Source: Meandrina meandrites (lineage: Eukaryota > Cnidaria > Anthozoa > Scleractinia > Meandrinidae). Taken from it: a stretch of 64,000 nucleotides of DNA. Below are positions 1-13,888 of this stretch, piece after piece; positions within the stretch are counted from its first letter, which is position 1; each line of letters starts with the position of its first letter. Under the pieces are notes generated by a model that did no database searches, was not told the DNA's origin, and saw only the letters and a program-made list of their open reading frames with translations. Made by a program: the position numbers and the translations under genes. The stretch covers positions 788,001 through 852,000 of the forward strand of contig OY855913.1 of the NCBI GenBank assembly GCA_963693305.1. The letters run 5' to 3'.

Positions 1-850
1 ACCAAGAAAACAAAATGTGGCTCCTCCCACTTGCACGCCTTTCCCAAATGCTGTCTGTGTCACTTCACAAGTAGATCCTGAACAGATCGTCTTTCAGCGT
101 GAAAAAGCGAACACCATTACTTTGAACTATATGATAATATACATTTTAGAAAATACGAAACTTTTGATCATTTTAATGCTGTTTGTTTACAGTTTAACTG
201 TGTCTAGATGCCGGTCTGTAGACCATCCAGTAGTGATTCGATATAAACAGTGAAAGAGGATCACTCTTATTCATCGAAAACAGTCGTCGATTTTTATTAG
301 AGAGATTACGCGTGACGTTATACGGCAAACGCGAGCTTGCCTTTCATTTCCTTCCCTTTTTATCGAATTCTAAAATAAAACCCTCACAAAAATAGGGAGA
401 AAATCACACATTCACGACGAACACAAACCTACTCATTTCCGCGTTCAAACGCCAAACAGAGACGGCAGAAGTGGAATTTTTACTGTTCGCGGGAAAAATA
501 AGCCTCATGCTTGATCTCTCTATTATTGACTGACAATGGAAATGGTGTCATGTAATGATCAATTACAAAATACTCTCTCGATTGCCGGTTATCGATTGTT
601 TTCCTTTAAATTCGTTTTTTTTGTAATTAACTAAATGAGCAATTCACAGAAATAGCGCTTATCAGTGTATTATTAATACTAACCAAGAAAGAAGCGAAAA
701 TAAAAATATATATTGTTGAACTGTTTAACGTAGCGTCAAAGGTCCTTTTGGTAAACACGAAATTAATTATTCAATATCATTTACTTCACTTCTAAGTCGT
801 TTCCAGGTCATCGATAACAACGAATCAATCAAATTCCTCTTGAATCAACT
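1..850. other. No gene recognised
   Basis: AT-rich DNA with many stop codons in all frames. The only open frame of note (17-253, +) has no recognisable motif and no convincing splice context. I see no tRNA, no long repeat and no domain here. It could be intergenic, or an intron or UTR of a gene outside the window. Confidence 0.5.
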
Positions 851-851
851 T

Positions 852-1032
852 TGGCCATTTCCGAGTTACCCTTTGTCTCTGTTTCAAAGCGAGTCTACGT
901 GCAAAACCATTCATGTGAAAATGTGTTCTACCCTCTCGTCCATTTTCATGCAAATCAATGTAATTTTCATTTGAATGGTTTCGCACGAGCACTCGTTTTG
1001 AAACTGAGGGAAAAGGTAACTCGGAGATGGCC
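852..1032. mobile_element. MITE, GGCCATTTCCGAGTTACC ends (copy 1)
   Basis: The left end reads GGCCATTTCCGAGTTACC. The right end is its near-perfect inverted complement (GGTAACTCGGAGATGGCC). Internal parts also mirror: GTTTCAAAGCGAGT opposes ACTCGTTTTGAAAC, and AAACCATTCA opposes GAATGGTTT. The whole unit of about 180 bp would fold into one hairpin and has no coding capacity. A second, more diverged copy lies at 45274-45444. I infer a non-autonomous DNA transposon; no transposase of this family is in the window. Confidence 0.8.
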
Positions 1033-3302
1033 TATTAGTTAATCAGCCAAAGAGTCAGTTAATTAATATTATCAAGGTACTATATTGACGGTCTCCCAAG
1101 GATTTGGGGAAAGAAGGGGAAAAGGTCAGTTTCAACTGGGGGGTAGCGGAACAAAGGCAAAATGTTAGGGGACAAGGGAACATGAAATAGTTTGGGAGGC
1201 CTTGGAAACAGAAACAAAATTGAAGTACGTAAAAGAAGTAAAATGCACTTTTCTCGCGACATCGCAATCATGTCTTCAAAGACTTTTTAAAAAAATCTTC
1301 GTAAACCTCTCGGAACTCTTAGAATAGGGCATGTCACTAAATTCATCTCGGAGTGCGATCGGATGTTGTCCCGAGGATTGTCCCGAGACTTTCCGAAATT
1401 TCTCGGCTGTCCCAGAACCCATATTTTTTCGGTTCCAGACTTCTACCAGCAAACCGCGTATTTGAAATTTAAAATGGTCGCTTTAGCAGGTAACACATCC
1501 CGCACCCAGAGGTTACTACACACTTCGAAAATGCCTACTTAGAGCTTTATATATGCAACTACGAGAAATATGTTTTCAGAAGTTTTTGTGAAGATTTTTG
1601 TTCCTTGCATCGTTTCGACAATGGGGCCAATTATTAACGCAGCTTTAATGTGGATGTTACTTTTTAATATGTACGAATTAAATATTTTATCTTGAATTCC
1701 TGAGAGCGCTAAAAGAAGAACATTCACCATTTTTACGTGAGTTGTCACGTCAAAATTCTTGAATGAACAAACATACAATTCAGTCCTCGTGCGATTTTAC
1801 TGAAGCGCGAAGTTCTATTTCCAAAACGAGAGCGAGTGTTTCATCGGGGTATCCAAACACCGAGAAACAAATGATTCCCCTCTCCTGTCATTTTTTTCCT
1901 CGCTCGCCCCCAACTACCGAGAGCCTGGAACAGGCTAGTTGTCATAGAATCGTATTGCACGCTATCCTTCAGGGACGGCGGAGCGTGATTTGAAGTGGGG
2001 GGCTAAAAAAATAGAATTTTAAAGGTGATGTTCACAGAAGCGAGCGGCGAAGGCGTGAGCCTCTCGTGGGGTCTGGGGGCATGCTCCCCCAGAAAATTTT
2101 GGAATCTAGAGTCTCGCAAATGCTATTTTCAGCATTCTCCACGAGATATTTCGTCAAAAAATAAATCTGAATCAATTATAAAATCACATGTATTTTCAGT
2201 TCTCACATCCGATATTGCCGACATTTTTTAACTTGATAAAAGCTCGACGTGTGTAGCCTGCTGGGGAAATGTTAAAAATCAGTAGTGTAAAATTGCTTGT
2301 GTTTACATTACGACGCAAAAGTCTTAATGGAATATGACAAATTTCAACATTAAAACAATTTGCAAAGTTTCGAGAAACTGTCAAGGTCTAACGGAAAATC
2401 CGAGAAAAGGGGATGTAGCAGCTCTAATTCGGTTCTGCCTGACTCTTCCCAAGTCTTACGTCTCTCGTTTTAAGCCAAGGTTGAAGTCATTTGCAATGGC
2501 TGAAGTCAGCAGTGTCAAATTTGCCGAAGTTCCTTTGACGATTTTCGTTTAGAGAAACGAATGAATTAGCCACAGAAACTAAACATAGCTTGTCTAATCT
2601 CTCTTTTATTGCTTTAATAAGGTTGCTTTGTTTTTTGTTTCTTTTGGTTGTTTTTCCTTTCCTTTTTCTTGTTTTATTATGTTGTCATTTTCAATTTATG
2701 AATATTTGTTTTGGCTTAAAAGTGGGGTGGGGGTGGGGGGGGGGGGGGGGCTAAAGCCCCCCCGGCTCCGCCCTCCCTGTCCTTTCTTTTAAATTGTAAC
2801 GTCTGACTTTACCAGGGTCATTATTTGTAAGACAGTGAAGAAGAAAGGCAGTGCCTTCCGTAACATTGGCTTTGAAATTAGTCGAATTATATTCCTTTAC
2901 TGAATATCAGCCATGCCAACGCTCGTTTTTAGAGCCGTTAGTTTCACATTGTACTGGCCCTGAAGAAGACTAGCTCGCTAGTTGAAATATTGGCCAATAA
3001 ATCTTGCCCTTTTGCCGTAGTACCAGCCTTGCAATCAATTTGGTTTGAACAAAAAATTGTTGCATGCCCTCTGGCGCGCAGCCGTCCCAGACCTTCCCAG
3101 ATCACATTATTTGTCGGTTCCAGTTCCAAACCTTGTACCCCCAGCTGTGTTTGCGTGGGTGGTTTTTGGGCGGGCAGACTCTTCTACCCATCTTACTTTT
3201 CAAGCAGCTGCAATGTTTGCAAGGAGGTAGTTGACAGTTTTTCGTTCAGCTTGTTCCAACTTACTTAAACCGCTGCGCAGATTAACAACAAGTGGACAAA
3301 CC
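1033..3302. other. Intergenic region upstream of the receptor gene
   Basis: No coding region recognised. It contains a homopolymeric G run near 2733-2750 that is probably prone to sequencing error, and T-rich stretches near 2600-2700. The last few hundred bases probably hold the promoter and 5' UTR of the receptor gene that starts at 3303, but I see no clear TATA box. Confidence 0.4.
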
Positions 3303-4358
3303 ATGAATTCAACGAATGCGACAAACTCGACTACTGTTCACGACTACAAGGATTTTTACATAGCAGAAGCGTTTGTTTTAGTCGTTATATCTTCACTAGC
3401 TGTGGCAACTGTTATCAGTAATGGCTTGTTTCTGTGGACATTCTACAAAGACCCTCTGAAGTGTCTCCGAACGCCTTCTGCCATTGTGATCGCTGGTTTA
3501 ACGAGCGCTAATTTTCTCACCGGCCTGATCGTGGAGCCAGCGTTTGTGGCGTTCTATTTGTGGCAGTATGTGTCGGACTCGGAGGATTTGGCATTCTTTA
3601 TTCGCTTCGCACAAGCCTTTTCTTTCATAACAATGAACACCTCATTTCTTCTCATGCTTGCCCTGGCGATAATTCAGTATTTGCTGATTAAATACCCCAG
3701 GGTTTACCAAACAACCGTTAGCCCAAAGTCTGCGTTTGCTGGAGTGGTTGTAATTTGGATATATGCCATCTTCTTTGCCCTGCTGCCTGAGATGTTTGAT
3801 GTTGATGATTATGTGTACTTCCTGGCTGACATGATACTTCATGTCACGTTACTGACGGTTGCCCTGGTGATCCTCTACATAGCCATATACTACGAGTTTC
3901 GTAAGCTAGCTGAACGGCATCGAAATGCAGACATGGAGGGAGAAAGGTCTTCGCTTGAACCGTCAGATTCTGAGCAGCAACGACGTCGGGCTGAAAAGGA
4001 TTTTGTCTATGGAACATTTATTTTGACACTTATTCTGATAATAACTGTTTGGCCATACTGCATATCTCTGTTCATTCTGATAAGCCATTTTTCAGTAAGA
4101 GCGTTTATCGCAGTGTTAATTACCCAGCTTTTCTTGCTGTGGAAGTTTGCACTGGATCCTTTTGTATTTGCGTGGCGTCTAAGAAAGTTCAGAAAGTCGT
4201 TGGTATTTGCTATGCAGAGAACCTGCTGCTTTCCCAAGCCATCATTACTTGGAGCTACATACGTGAGGGAAGGTGCAACAGCCAGCCCTAAATCAGAGGC
4301 TGATGATGAGGATGTAGATGTCACTGTTGTGGACAACAGAGGTCAATTACAGCAGTAA
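3303..4358 (+). CDS. Rhodopsin-type (class A) G-protein-coupled receptor, orphan, atypical motifs
   Basis: A single-exon gene for about 351 aa. I start at 3303, not at the upstream in-frame ATG (3231), because 3303 has A at -3 and yields the usual short extracellular N-terminus rich in N-glycosylation sites (MNSTNATNSTT). Seven hydrophobic segments are visible. TM1 carries SNGL. TM2 has SANFLTG, with Asn where the conserved Asp usually sits. TM3 ends IIQYLLIKYP, so DRY is replaced by IQY. TM6 keeps VWPY, a CWxP relative. TM7 reads DPFVFAWR in place of NPxxY. The conserved cysteines at the start of TM3 and in loop 2 are absent. The tail has a Cys-Cys pair, a likely palmitoylation site, then an acidic end. 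Intronless receptors of this kind are common in anthozoans. The ligand is unknown. Confidence 0.88.
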   Translation: MNSTNATNSTTVHDYKDFYIAEAFVLVVISSLAVATVISNGLFLWTFYKDPLKCLRTPSAIVIAGLTSANFLTGLIVEPAFVAFYLWQYVSDSEDLAFFIRFAQAFSFITMNTSFLLMLALAIIQYLLIKYPRVYQTTVSPKSAFAGVVVIWIYAIFFALLPEMFDVDDYVYFLADMILHVTLLTVALVILYIAIYYEFRKLAERHRNADMEGERSSLEPSDSEQQRRRAEKDFVYGTFILTLILIITVWPYCISLFILISHFSVRAFIAVLITQLFLLWKFALDPFVFAWRLRKFRKSLVFAMQRTCCFPKPSLLGATYVREGATASPKSEADDEDVDVTVVDNRGQLQQ

Positions 4359-4372
4359 GATGCTACATGAAC

Positions 4373-5229
4373 TGGGTTGTCTGAAAAACCTGAATAGCGA
4401 TAATGAATAGTATGAATAATGCAAATAGTGATAAACAGTTGTGAATAGGGATGACTAGTCGCAAATAGCGACGAATAGTTTTGAATTGTGGCAAATAGTT
4501 GTCAAATAGTCGCGAATAGTCACAAAGTGAATAGTTGTGAATGAAGACAAATAGTCATGAACAGTGATGATTTGAGACCAGAGTGCTCTATGTTACTGAT
4601 CAAAGTCAATGTCTTCGGCTGGTCTATTTACTTTTCAGCATATACCACTGACAAAAAATGGGTTTCAGTTGGTTTTGGTTACTTGGAATGCCTCTTCTTT
4701 GTAATGCTCTACACCCTGAGAGAATTTCAACTGTCTGGTCGAAAACCAGCCTATGGGCCTGAAAACTTTATGGAATCTCAAAAAACCAATCCAGATAGAA
4801 ACTGAGAAATGAAAGTATAAAAATGCTGTGCCAATCTAAACACTGACTAAAAGGGGGTGTGAAGGTGCAATATCTTGCACGCTAAAAACAACTACAAACT
4901 GTACTGCAACAACTGTACAAACGACAAAATTCAAACGAGTACTTGCCTTGGGAACAATATATCTTTGTGCTACAATTTCTCAAGTTTAGCCAAACCCATC
5001 AGGACCTGGGATAAACGTTATCACTCCACATGATCAATTTCAACCAATCACCATCAGTGCTGAACTGTAGTTAGGACTATTGTTCCTATTTGCGACTATT
5101 CATCACTATTCGTGATTATTCAACGACTATTCGTCACCATTCGTGACTATTCGTCACCATTCGTGACTATTTGCACTTTTTGCTGTTCGTGACTATTCGC
5201 TATTTGCTATTCAGGTTTTCCAGACGCCC
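4373..5229. mobile_element. DNA transposon, non-autonomous, with TATTCG subterminal repeats
   Basis: The left end (GTCTGAAAAACCTGAATAG) and right end (CTATTCAGGTTTTCCAGAC) are inverted complements. Inside each end is a run of about 150 bp with many spaced copies of a CGAATAGT-like octamer, in one orientation at the left and inverted at the right. The middle (about 4560-5060) has no recognisable coding sequence. The element begins about 15 bp after the receptor stop codon, so it probably lies in, or truncates, the receptor 3' UTR. Transposases often bind such subterminal repeats. The superfamily is not assignable from these ends. Confidence 0.75.
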
Positions 5230-5409
5230 AAATTAACTGTGCACATTGAGGTTAGACAGTCATAAGCCTGGTTTAAAAGACAAGACATAGGTGTTCTGAA
5301 AATTTTGGGAACAGCTGTTTACAAATTAAACAGCAAATCATTTACCAAGCTTAAGGTTTCCTTTAACATTGCTCACCATAGCTGACAGGGTTGGAAAAAC
5401 TACACATGC

Positions 5410-5845
5410 CACCGTTGTGTGGAATAGGGCCAGGTTTTCGCCTTGCTACCCCTCCCACTTTCGTTGACAAATTCCAGAAATTCCTGTGGCTCACATGCTG
5501 AGTCTCTTTGCCGCACTGTTGTTTACAGTCGCTCGTTTGAACCGCGCTTGAACGATGATCTTGGTTAAATTTTTTTTTTCACATCAATTAAATGTCAATT
5601 CAGGACCAACACCACCCCTTAAAATAAATAACAAACACTTCTTTTAGCCAAACTTTTATTGAATTTCTCTTCTACCAACCATTTATTACACACTTTATTC
5701 AACAACGATCCTAATGTAATTAGTGAGCTGTGAATTATACGCAACAAGGCGATGGTTGGAATTCACCGATGAAAGTAGGTGGGGCAGTAGAAGAAAGTGG
5801 GCGGGGTAGCAAGGCGAAAAGTTGGCCCTATTCCACACATCAGTG
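5410..5845. repeat. Inverted-repeat element (GTGTGGAATAGGGCCA arms)
   Basis: The stretch near 5413-5462 (GTGTGGAATAGGGCCAGG, then TTTTCGCCTTGCTACCCC) recurs inverted near 5790-5840. The arms are about 50 bp or more and flank an interior of about 330 bp. This fits a MITE. The open frame that overlaps it on the minus strand (5695-5943) runs across the right arm and I do not call it a gene. Confidence 0.6.
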
Positions 5846-5849
5846 GCGT

Positions 5850-8800
5850 GCGTAGTAAGGAAAACCAGCTTGATAGTTGATTTTTTGTGAAGGTGCAAAT
5901 TATTACCCACCCTCTCCACCCCAATGGCTCTTCTAGGAGACACTTACACTGAAAAAAGATTTGGCCGCTTAATAATACTTTTTTAAAAATTTTATTTAAT
6001 TTTATTTAATTTTTTGGCTGGTAAACTTGATTGGCAATTACTGATCACTGGCCTTTTATTTCCAACCTTGGCTCAGTGAGCAATATGTCTGTAAGTTTGT
6101 TCTTCCAAACAGTACACCATCTTGGATTTACCTCATTTTGCTGTATATTACTCAAGAAAACGAGGAAAAATTGGGCATGGTACCTCATTCAGGCATACCT
6201 GACTGCCAGTTCATGCTTGCAACACTGTAAAGTTTTCGACATCCATGCCCAACATGTTTCCATTGAAAGGTTAGAGTGGTAACTTATACAAGTGTGTCAG
6301 TTTTTATGGATGTCATATCCAAAACACTTGATGGGTGAATTGGCCTGTAGTAGGCTAGCATGTTCGTGTTGATGCTTGATTGCCCTGGATCACTAAAATG
6401 TTAATGACCAAAAGTTAGATGCTTCACTTAGAGTCAACAGTTACAATATTGTGACTTTAAATATTTCAACTAACTACATTCTAGTTAGCCTGTAGGTGGG
6501 GGGAGGGGGGCAGGGGGTGTCTGAACCTCCCACTTTCCTTACCTTTTACTCCTGGTTCCTGCCTCTGCAGTTTCTTTTGCAAAACATTATGCAGTGTTGG
6601 AAAATGTTTCTTAATTTTTCCCAGTTCCCATCATCTAAGGAATCCTGCTTTTCACCCCACTCTTCTCTGGTCTCCCATACCCCTCCCATCTCCTACTATG
6701 CCGAGTTCCTACCCCCAATCTCCCCCCACTAGGCATTTGTTGTTTTCACCAAGTTCTAGAGTACATGTAAATGGAAGAAGTGTGAATTAGAAATTTGGTA
6801 GCAGTGGTTGTAGTTTCAGTGATGTAACAAAACATCGGGTTGCCTGATGTCATAGGGCCAGGCACTTTGTTTCTATATGCTATGCTCTCTTGTTGCATAA
6901 AAACGCTATGTTAAGAAATGTGGCATAGCTGAGTGGTCAGGACTTGAAATCCAGAAGTTCCTGGTTGATGTTCTCCAGTTTGTAACACATTTCAATCTGG
7001 GAGGGGCTTAGGGAGGCACTCTCTGTGTGGCACTGTCAGAGGTCCTTATGTCACCCACAGGGTGCTTCATTTCATCTTAAAGCATTAGAAATGATTTTGT
7101 CTAGTCATTAAAAAAGTCCATACAGCATCCCTTGGGAGTAAATGTAAACTTTGAGCAATGCCCTCAGAAAACGATTCTGGTGGGGATGTTGTTTTATTAT
7201 TTTTTATTTGAGATGAGCATAACCATCTCTTTTATATGGGACTATACCTCCCCTCCCTCCCCACTCCTTGGCCAAAGTTATGCTAATAACCATCTGGCCT
7301 AGTTTAAAGTTGCATTGCTAATTGCTGGCATTTTGGGGCAAGTAAGCAATTTATGTATTCCTCTTGTAAAAGTTGGAAAAGAAAAACTTTGAGTGCCTCA
7401 CTTGTTGTTGGCAAGTGTTGTCAATATAATTCAGGTTGTTTATGTAAAATTGTTTGGAGCTTCGTAGACACTAAGATAGCCTGACTTTGGTATGTTGGTG
7501 CAGTTAAAGTACTGGTAGCTTTTATTATCAATTCCTGTAGACAGTTAATCATCAATAATTTATGTAAGGGAAATGTCCAGGTGACCTGGTTAAACTTCCG
7601 GCTCCTTTTATGTCTCAAGAAAACAACTGCCATGCACACCAGGGTGTTCCCTTTGACAAACTGTGCTGCTTCATGCAGTGATCTGGGCACAACCTTTGTT
7701 CACTATACTAGATTGCATTTCTAGAACAAGTGGCTTCTCAGTGAAGTGAGGGCCTTGTGTTCTTAGAAGAAGTAAGCTGTTAAGTTACAAAGTAGGAATA
7801 TTAGCAAATCCTGAGAGTAGCAACCCTCCAAAAGAAGTGAAGTTAAATGCGACTGAACTTGTTTAGTAAAAAAAAAACATAAAAAAAACTAGATACAACA
7901 TGCTGTATCTAAAGGTAGCATACATTTTGGTTATGTTTTGTTGTAATATAAACTCAGATTTATCCTTTTTTAGCTCAACCTATCAGCAGAAATGTAGTGC
8001 AGGTTTAAGCTACCTGAAACTTCACCCTCCAAAAATGAGTGATAGAAAAAGGCTGCTAAATCCGAAGTAATGAGGGTGGTTGCTTTCAGAACTTTATGGC
8101 ACTTTAGTTCCTTTACCTGCTAATAATGCGCTGACTGTTTTTGCTCAGCATCACTTTGTGTGTGCCTGGGAAAACATGCATTTAAGCATCAAGGAGCAAA
8201 TGAGAACTTATGGTAGCACTGCAGCATGCTGCCTTGTAAAGAAAATTATCCATTACTAGGTTTTGAGTTATACATAGAGAAAAATAAGTAGCATAATTTA
8301 ACATATATTTCTTCGGACATCTTACCAGTAAGTAAGTAAGTTTGTTTTAGTTTGACTGAGTCATGACATAACAAAAATAGATATACATTAGCAGTTCAGA
8401 AAATTGTTTTTAATAGCTCACCATTATGTACATTACCTAACTTTGTTGGCAGGCACATTTTATAGATTAAATAAGGCAAGTAATTTATTCTTCAAGTAAA
8501 GACACACAGTTTTAAATTAAAAACATGTTTCAGACGACGTGGACCCATCTTCAGTTTCAAATACGGTTAGACAACTAGTTAGTGTGATTATGTATATATT
8601 GCTTTCATAATTTTTTAAATAATTTGTTATCAAAAGAATGATTGACGGTAGTTTAATATCCTTGTAAAGGTCATCTTTTTTCTTGCGAAGTAGGAATGTA
8701 AGGCTTGCAGAGTAAGTTATCACTGATTAGCAAGACTAAACGGTAAGAGTTATAAACGTGTGAAATAAAACTTGATGTTCAATCAGAAGTATTAGAAGGA

Positions 8801-9190
8801 AACAAAAGAGAAAAAAAGAAGAATGGAATAATGCACTCTTGGGTTTCAATTGTAGTACCAATAGTTGCTAATAAAGTTACTTTACTGTGAACGTTTTTCC
8901 TGTCCTCTTTAAGTGTTGATGTGCTTGGGCCGTAAAAGGTCTTGTGTGCCAGATAGGAAGAATAGGATTGAGTGAGTTCACTGCAGGGGCTAAGGTGTCC
9001 ATTGTCCAATTGAGATACCCTGGAAAAGTAAAAAAAAAATATGTATCCAAGCCCAAGCTAACATGGACTCTTACCATTCAGTGAGAAAAAAATGGATGAG
9101 AAAAAAGTGACTTACGATTTGCCTGCTTGCAGTGCCCCCTCTTTCTTTTCTCTCCAATTGGCATCTTGTTGGCTTGCATGACATGATCTC
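5850..9190. other. Intergenic region, no gene recognised
   Basis: Between the receptor and the first CENPV-like gene I find no domain-bearing reading frame on either strand. It holds a tRNA-like SINE head near 6917 (separate entry), a G/C-rich low-complexity stretch near 6495-6730, and AT-rich filler. Open frames here are short and have no family resemblance. Confidence 0.5.
6917..7085 (+). mobile_element. tRNA-derived SINE fragment (tRNA-Ser-like head)
   Basis: The sequence GGCATAGCTGAGTGGTCAGG resembles a pol III A box. It is followed by an anticodon-arm-like GGACTTGAAATCC with TGA in the anticodon position, then a degraded B-box-like GTTCCTGGTTGATGTTCTCC. The arm and its order match the head of tRNA-derived SINEs that I know from anthozoan genomes. 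It is too degenerate to be a working tRNA gene. Confidence 0.45.
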
Positions 9191-9649
9191 GTGTAAAAAT
9201 AGCTGCTCTTTGGGCTTGCGAAGCGTGAATGAGCAGAAACGGGAAGAGACGAAACAAAATAAAGCCCCATTTTAAAGATTCCCTCCTTTCAAGATTAGCT
9301 TGTTTGAAGATTGTCCGATCCCGGTTCCAGTTCCGTTCCAGGTTCCCACTTCCTTGTGCCCCTCAAGTTGTGCACAGTACAAAATCGATGTCGTGCCACG
9401 TGGGGAGAAGCGTTGCGTGACAACCCAAATAAGGCTAATGCAGTATCAAGAATCTCGTCAGTCCCCATCCCACTTGAAATTTAGGTCCATTCGGGCATCT
9501 TTTGTCCAAACAACTCACGCTATAAAAAAAAATTATACTAGCTGTTTTGCGTGACTTCACTAGATAGACAGTTTTGATAGAATCGCAGAAGAAAAGGTAA
9601 GCGGTAGGAGGCTACAAAGCTCACGCTAAGGTCATGATTTGAAGCATGA

Positions 9650-11398
<1,749 letters not shown>

Positions 11399-12184
11399 CA
11401 CAGTAGGGGATTGTTCCCCCCGCCCCTGTATAGTACAAACTTGGTGAAGTTGATGCACCTATACCCAGTATATGCAATTTTACTTTCGCATCAGTATAGC
11501 TAACGGGATCTAAGACACAATGAGCAGAGTTTGGAAAAGTCTACCCAACTACTGTATCTTCAATTTTCTATCAAAATCTCATGCCAGTATAATTCATGGT
11601 AGTACCTCCTATGTTAGTGGACTAATACAGTCATTTTAACAAAGGTAGACCATTAATGTAAATTTTAATGTCTTTTGCCTTTTGACTTTCTGAAGTGATG
11701 CTCATGATCAAGTGGCCCTTTAATGAAGCACTTAATCCATGGCTAAGCTGTCCTGTTGCACAGCTTTAATCCTACTGGCCATATCATGCTCAGACAAACT
11801 GCTCAGATTTCACTTGGTATTCTGTTGTGCAGTTAGCACTTGCTATATGCACTGTAAATCAATAAATTAATGTTCAAATTTTCCCCTCCCTCTTCCTTTT
11901 GGAGATGATATGCTATGAAATAAACTAGGGTCATTCCAATCCTGAGGAGTCCTGTGTAGTGCAGTTGAGTCTATGCAGCAACTTTCCCCAAACTTGTTGG
12001 CTGCTGATTGTCTTTCATTCAGCTCGTAGTGTTGGGGAGGTAAGTGAGGCTCTTCTGTCACGCAATCACTGGAAGTGTCCAATGCTAACACAGGCAGAGC
12101 ACCCTATTAACTCCAACGCGAGTCATCGTTTGCTTTAATTAATGTAAGAGCATAGAGACTATAGTATTATGCTCCTACAACATA

Positions 12185-12191
12185 CTTATTA

Positions 12192-12227
<36 letters not shown>
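12185..12227. repeat. TTA trinucleotide microsatellite
   Basis: About a dozen uninterrupted ATT/TTA units just downstream of CENPV-like copy 1. Simple repeat. Confidence 0.9.
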
Positions 12228-12229
<2 letters not shown>

Positions 12230-12435
12230 TAATAGCTTGCATGTAAAACAAACAACACACCACAGTTGAATTGTTCTGTTACAGATAGTGACATTCATGA
12301 CAAATTAAAGGTGCTAATTGTCTGCATGTTTGTCGATCTACACACTGTTTAGTTTGTCAAATGTTCATGTTTGTAAACAATTTTAAAATAAAAAAGATTG
12401 AATCCTGTCTAGTTAAAACAGTATACATATTGGCC

Positions 12436-13261
12436 GCGGCCGCACTTGACAAGTTAACCGGGTTATTTCCAATTAACCAATTAAAATTAACTGGGTTAAA
12501 AAAAGGTCTAATGCGGCCACCTATTTCGAGAGTTAACCGACTCTTAACCAGGTTAGCGGTTCCCATGGAAATTAATCAAAGAACAATAGATTTTTTAACC
12601 GGGTTAGGTTAATTCTAAACCACCTTTCTGGGTAGTTTTACCCAGGTTAGTGGTTTCTTATCAGATTTTACTTGTCAAATATGTCAATCATCACCGTATA
12701 AGATGAGATGTTGTTTGCCATTACACGCAAACATGGCGTATGTTACAGTTTGCAGAATTCGCGACTTCAATTCTCTTATTCCCCTCACCACAACCTCATC
12801 TTTCGAGAACCGAGGAAACGATTATTTTGACAATCAGGGATATCGTGGTATTCTTAGCAAGCTTCGGCCGCAGCTTCGCCATATCAAGCGAGTTTGCATG
12901 GTTCATTTACGCCTGTATTCCGAGCGGCGAAGGCTCAACGTGCTCAAAAAGTACTCCTAACAGCCGGAAAAAATACCCTAGACAAAGGATCAAAAATTGC
13001 GTAGAATGCATTTGCAAAGTAAAGAACTGTGTTAGAAGAATCGAGCAAATGATAACATGATCACGATAGCCGACCATTTTGCTTGTTTACAAATGGCTTC
13101 AGTCATGACGACACTTCAGTCTGGTCTGATCGAAATGCGGCCGCTAAAAACATTTAACCGAGTTATCATACTTTAGCCGAGTTAAAAAGTTTTAACCGAG
13201 TTAGAAATTTTAAACCGGGTTTCCATAAAGTTAACCCAGTTAACTCTCTTAGTGCGGCCGC
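12436..13261. mobile_element. Non-autonomous transposon with GCGGCCGCACT ends
   Basis: The two ends are inverted copies of GCGGCCGCACT, which contains a NotI site. Each end carries several copies of a TTAACCGGGTTA-like or TTAACYGRGTTA-like motif in its inner 100 bp or so. The interior (about 12700-13060) is mixed-composition DNA with two overlapping open frames that match nothing I know and that I do not call as genes. The element lies exactly between duplication units A and B. I see no clear target-site duplication. Confidence 0.72.
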
Positions 13262-13888
13262 AGCCATTGACTTTTTAAATGAAAAGAAATTTTATAGTTT
13301 TAAAAGGTTCCGGTGATGAGATTGCATGACAAGCCCAAATCCAGTGTAAAAGATGACATTGGAATTGTGAAGAGTGAGCAGAAATGGAGAGCTAATGAAA
13401 TTTGGAGACAAAATAAAAGCAAGCCCCATTTAAAAGATTCCCTGTTTTAAAGATAAGCCGGATTAAAGATTCTCTGAGCCTGTTCCATGTTCCCCGTTCC
13501 CGATTCCTTGTCCCTCAGAGAAGACCGCACCCTCTAAGAGATGAAAATAAAACCTTTTGACGCCGCACAACGTTAACGGAGTACAGCGAGTACAGCCGGG
13601 AGAAGTTGTGACCAGTTATCACATCAACGGGGGAGAAGCGTTGCGTGACCACACAAATGACGGATAATACAAGTATCGTCAGTATCAGCAAGAGATCTTG
13701 TCTATCGCTATTCCCACTTGAATTTTTCAGGCTCGTTTTAGATCTGTTACCTTTTGTCCAAACAAACTATAAAAAATTATACGAGCTGTTTTCCCAGTTG
13801 AAATGTTGCGTGACTTGATAGAGGAGTGGCAGCAAAGCCCACGATTGCGGTCTTGATTTGAGGTGCATAATTTGTAGTGCATCTTACT

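Noticed and set aside
2730..2765. G-quadruplex or regulatory G tract
   Set aside because: Single homopolymer run of uncertain length, with no context suggesting function; similar runs at 14580, 14750 and 30460 look like transposon or simple-repeat parts.
12703..13060. Two overlapping frames inside the GCGGCCGC element
   Set aside because: No transposase motif; they overlap in different frames and look like chance frames.
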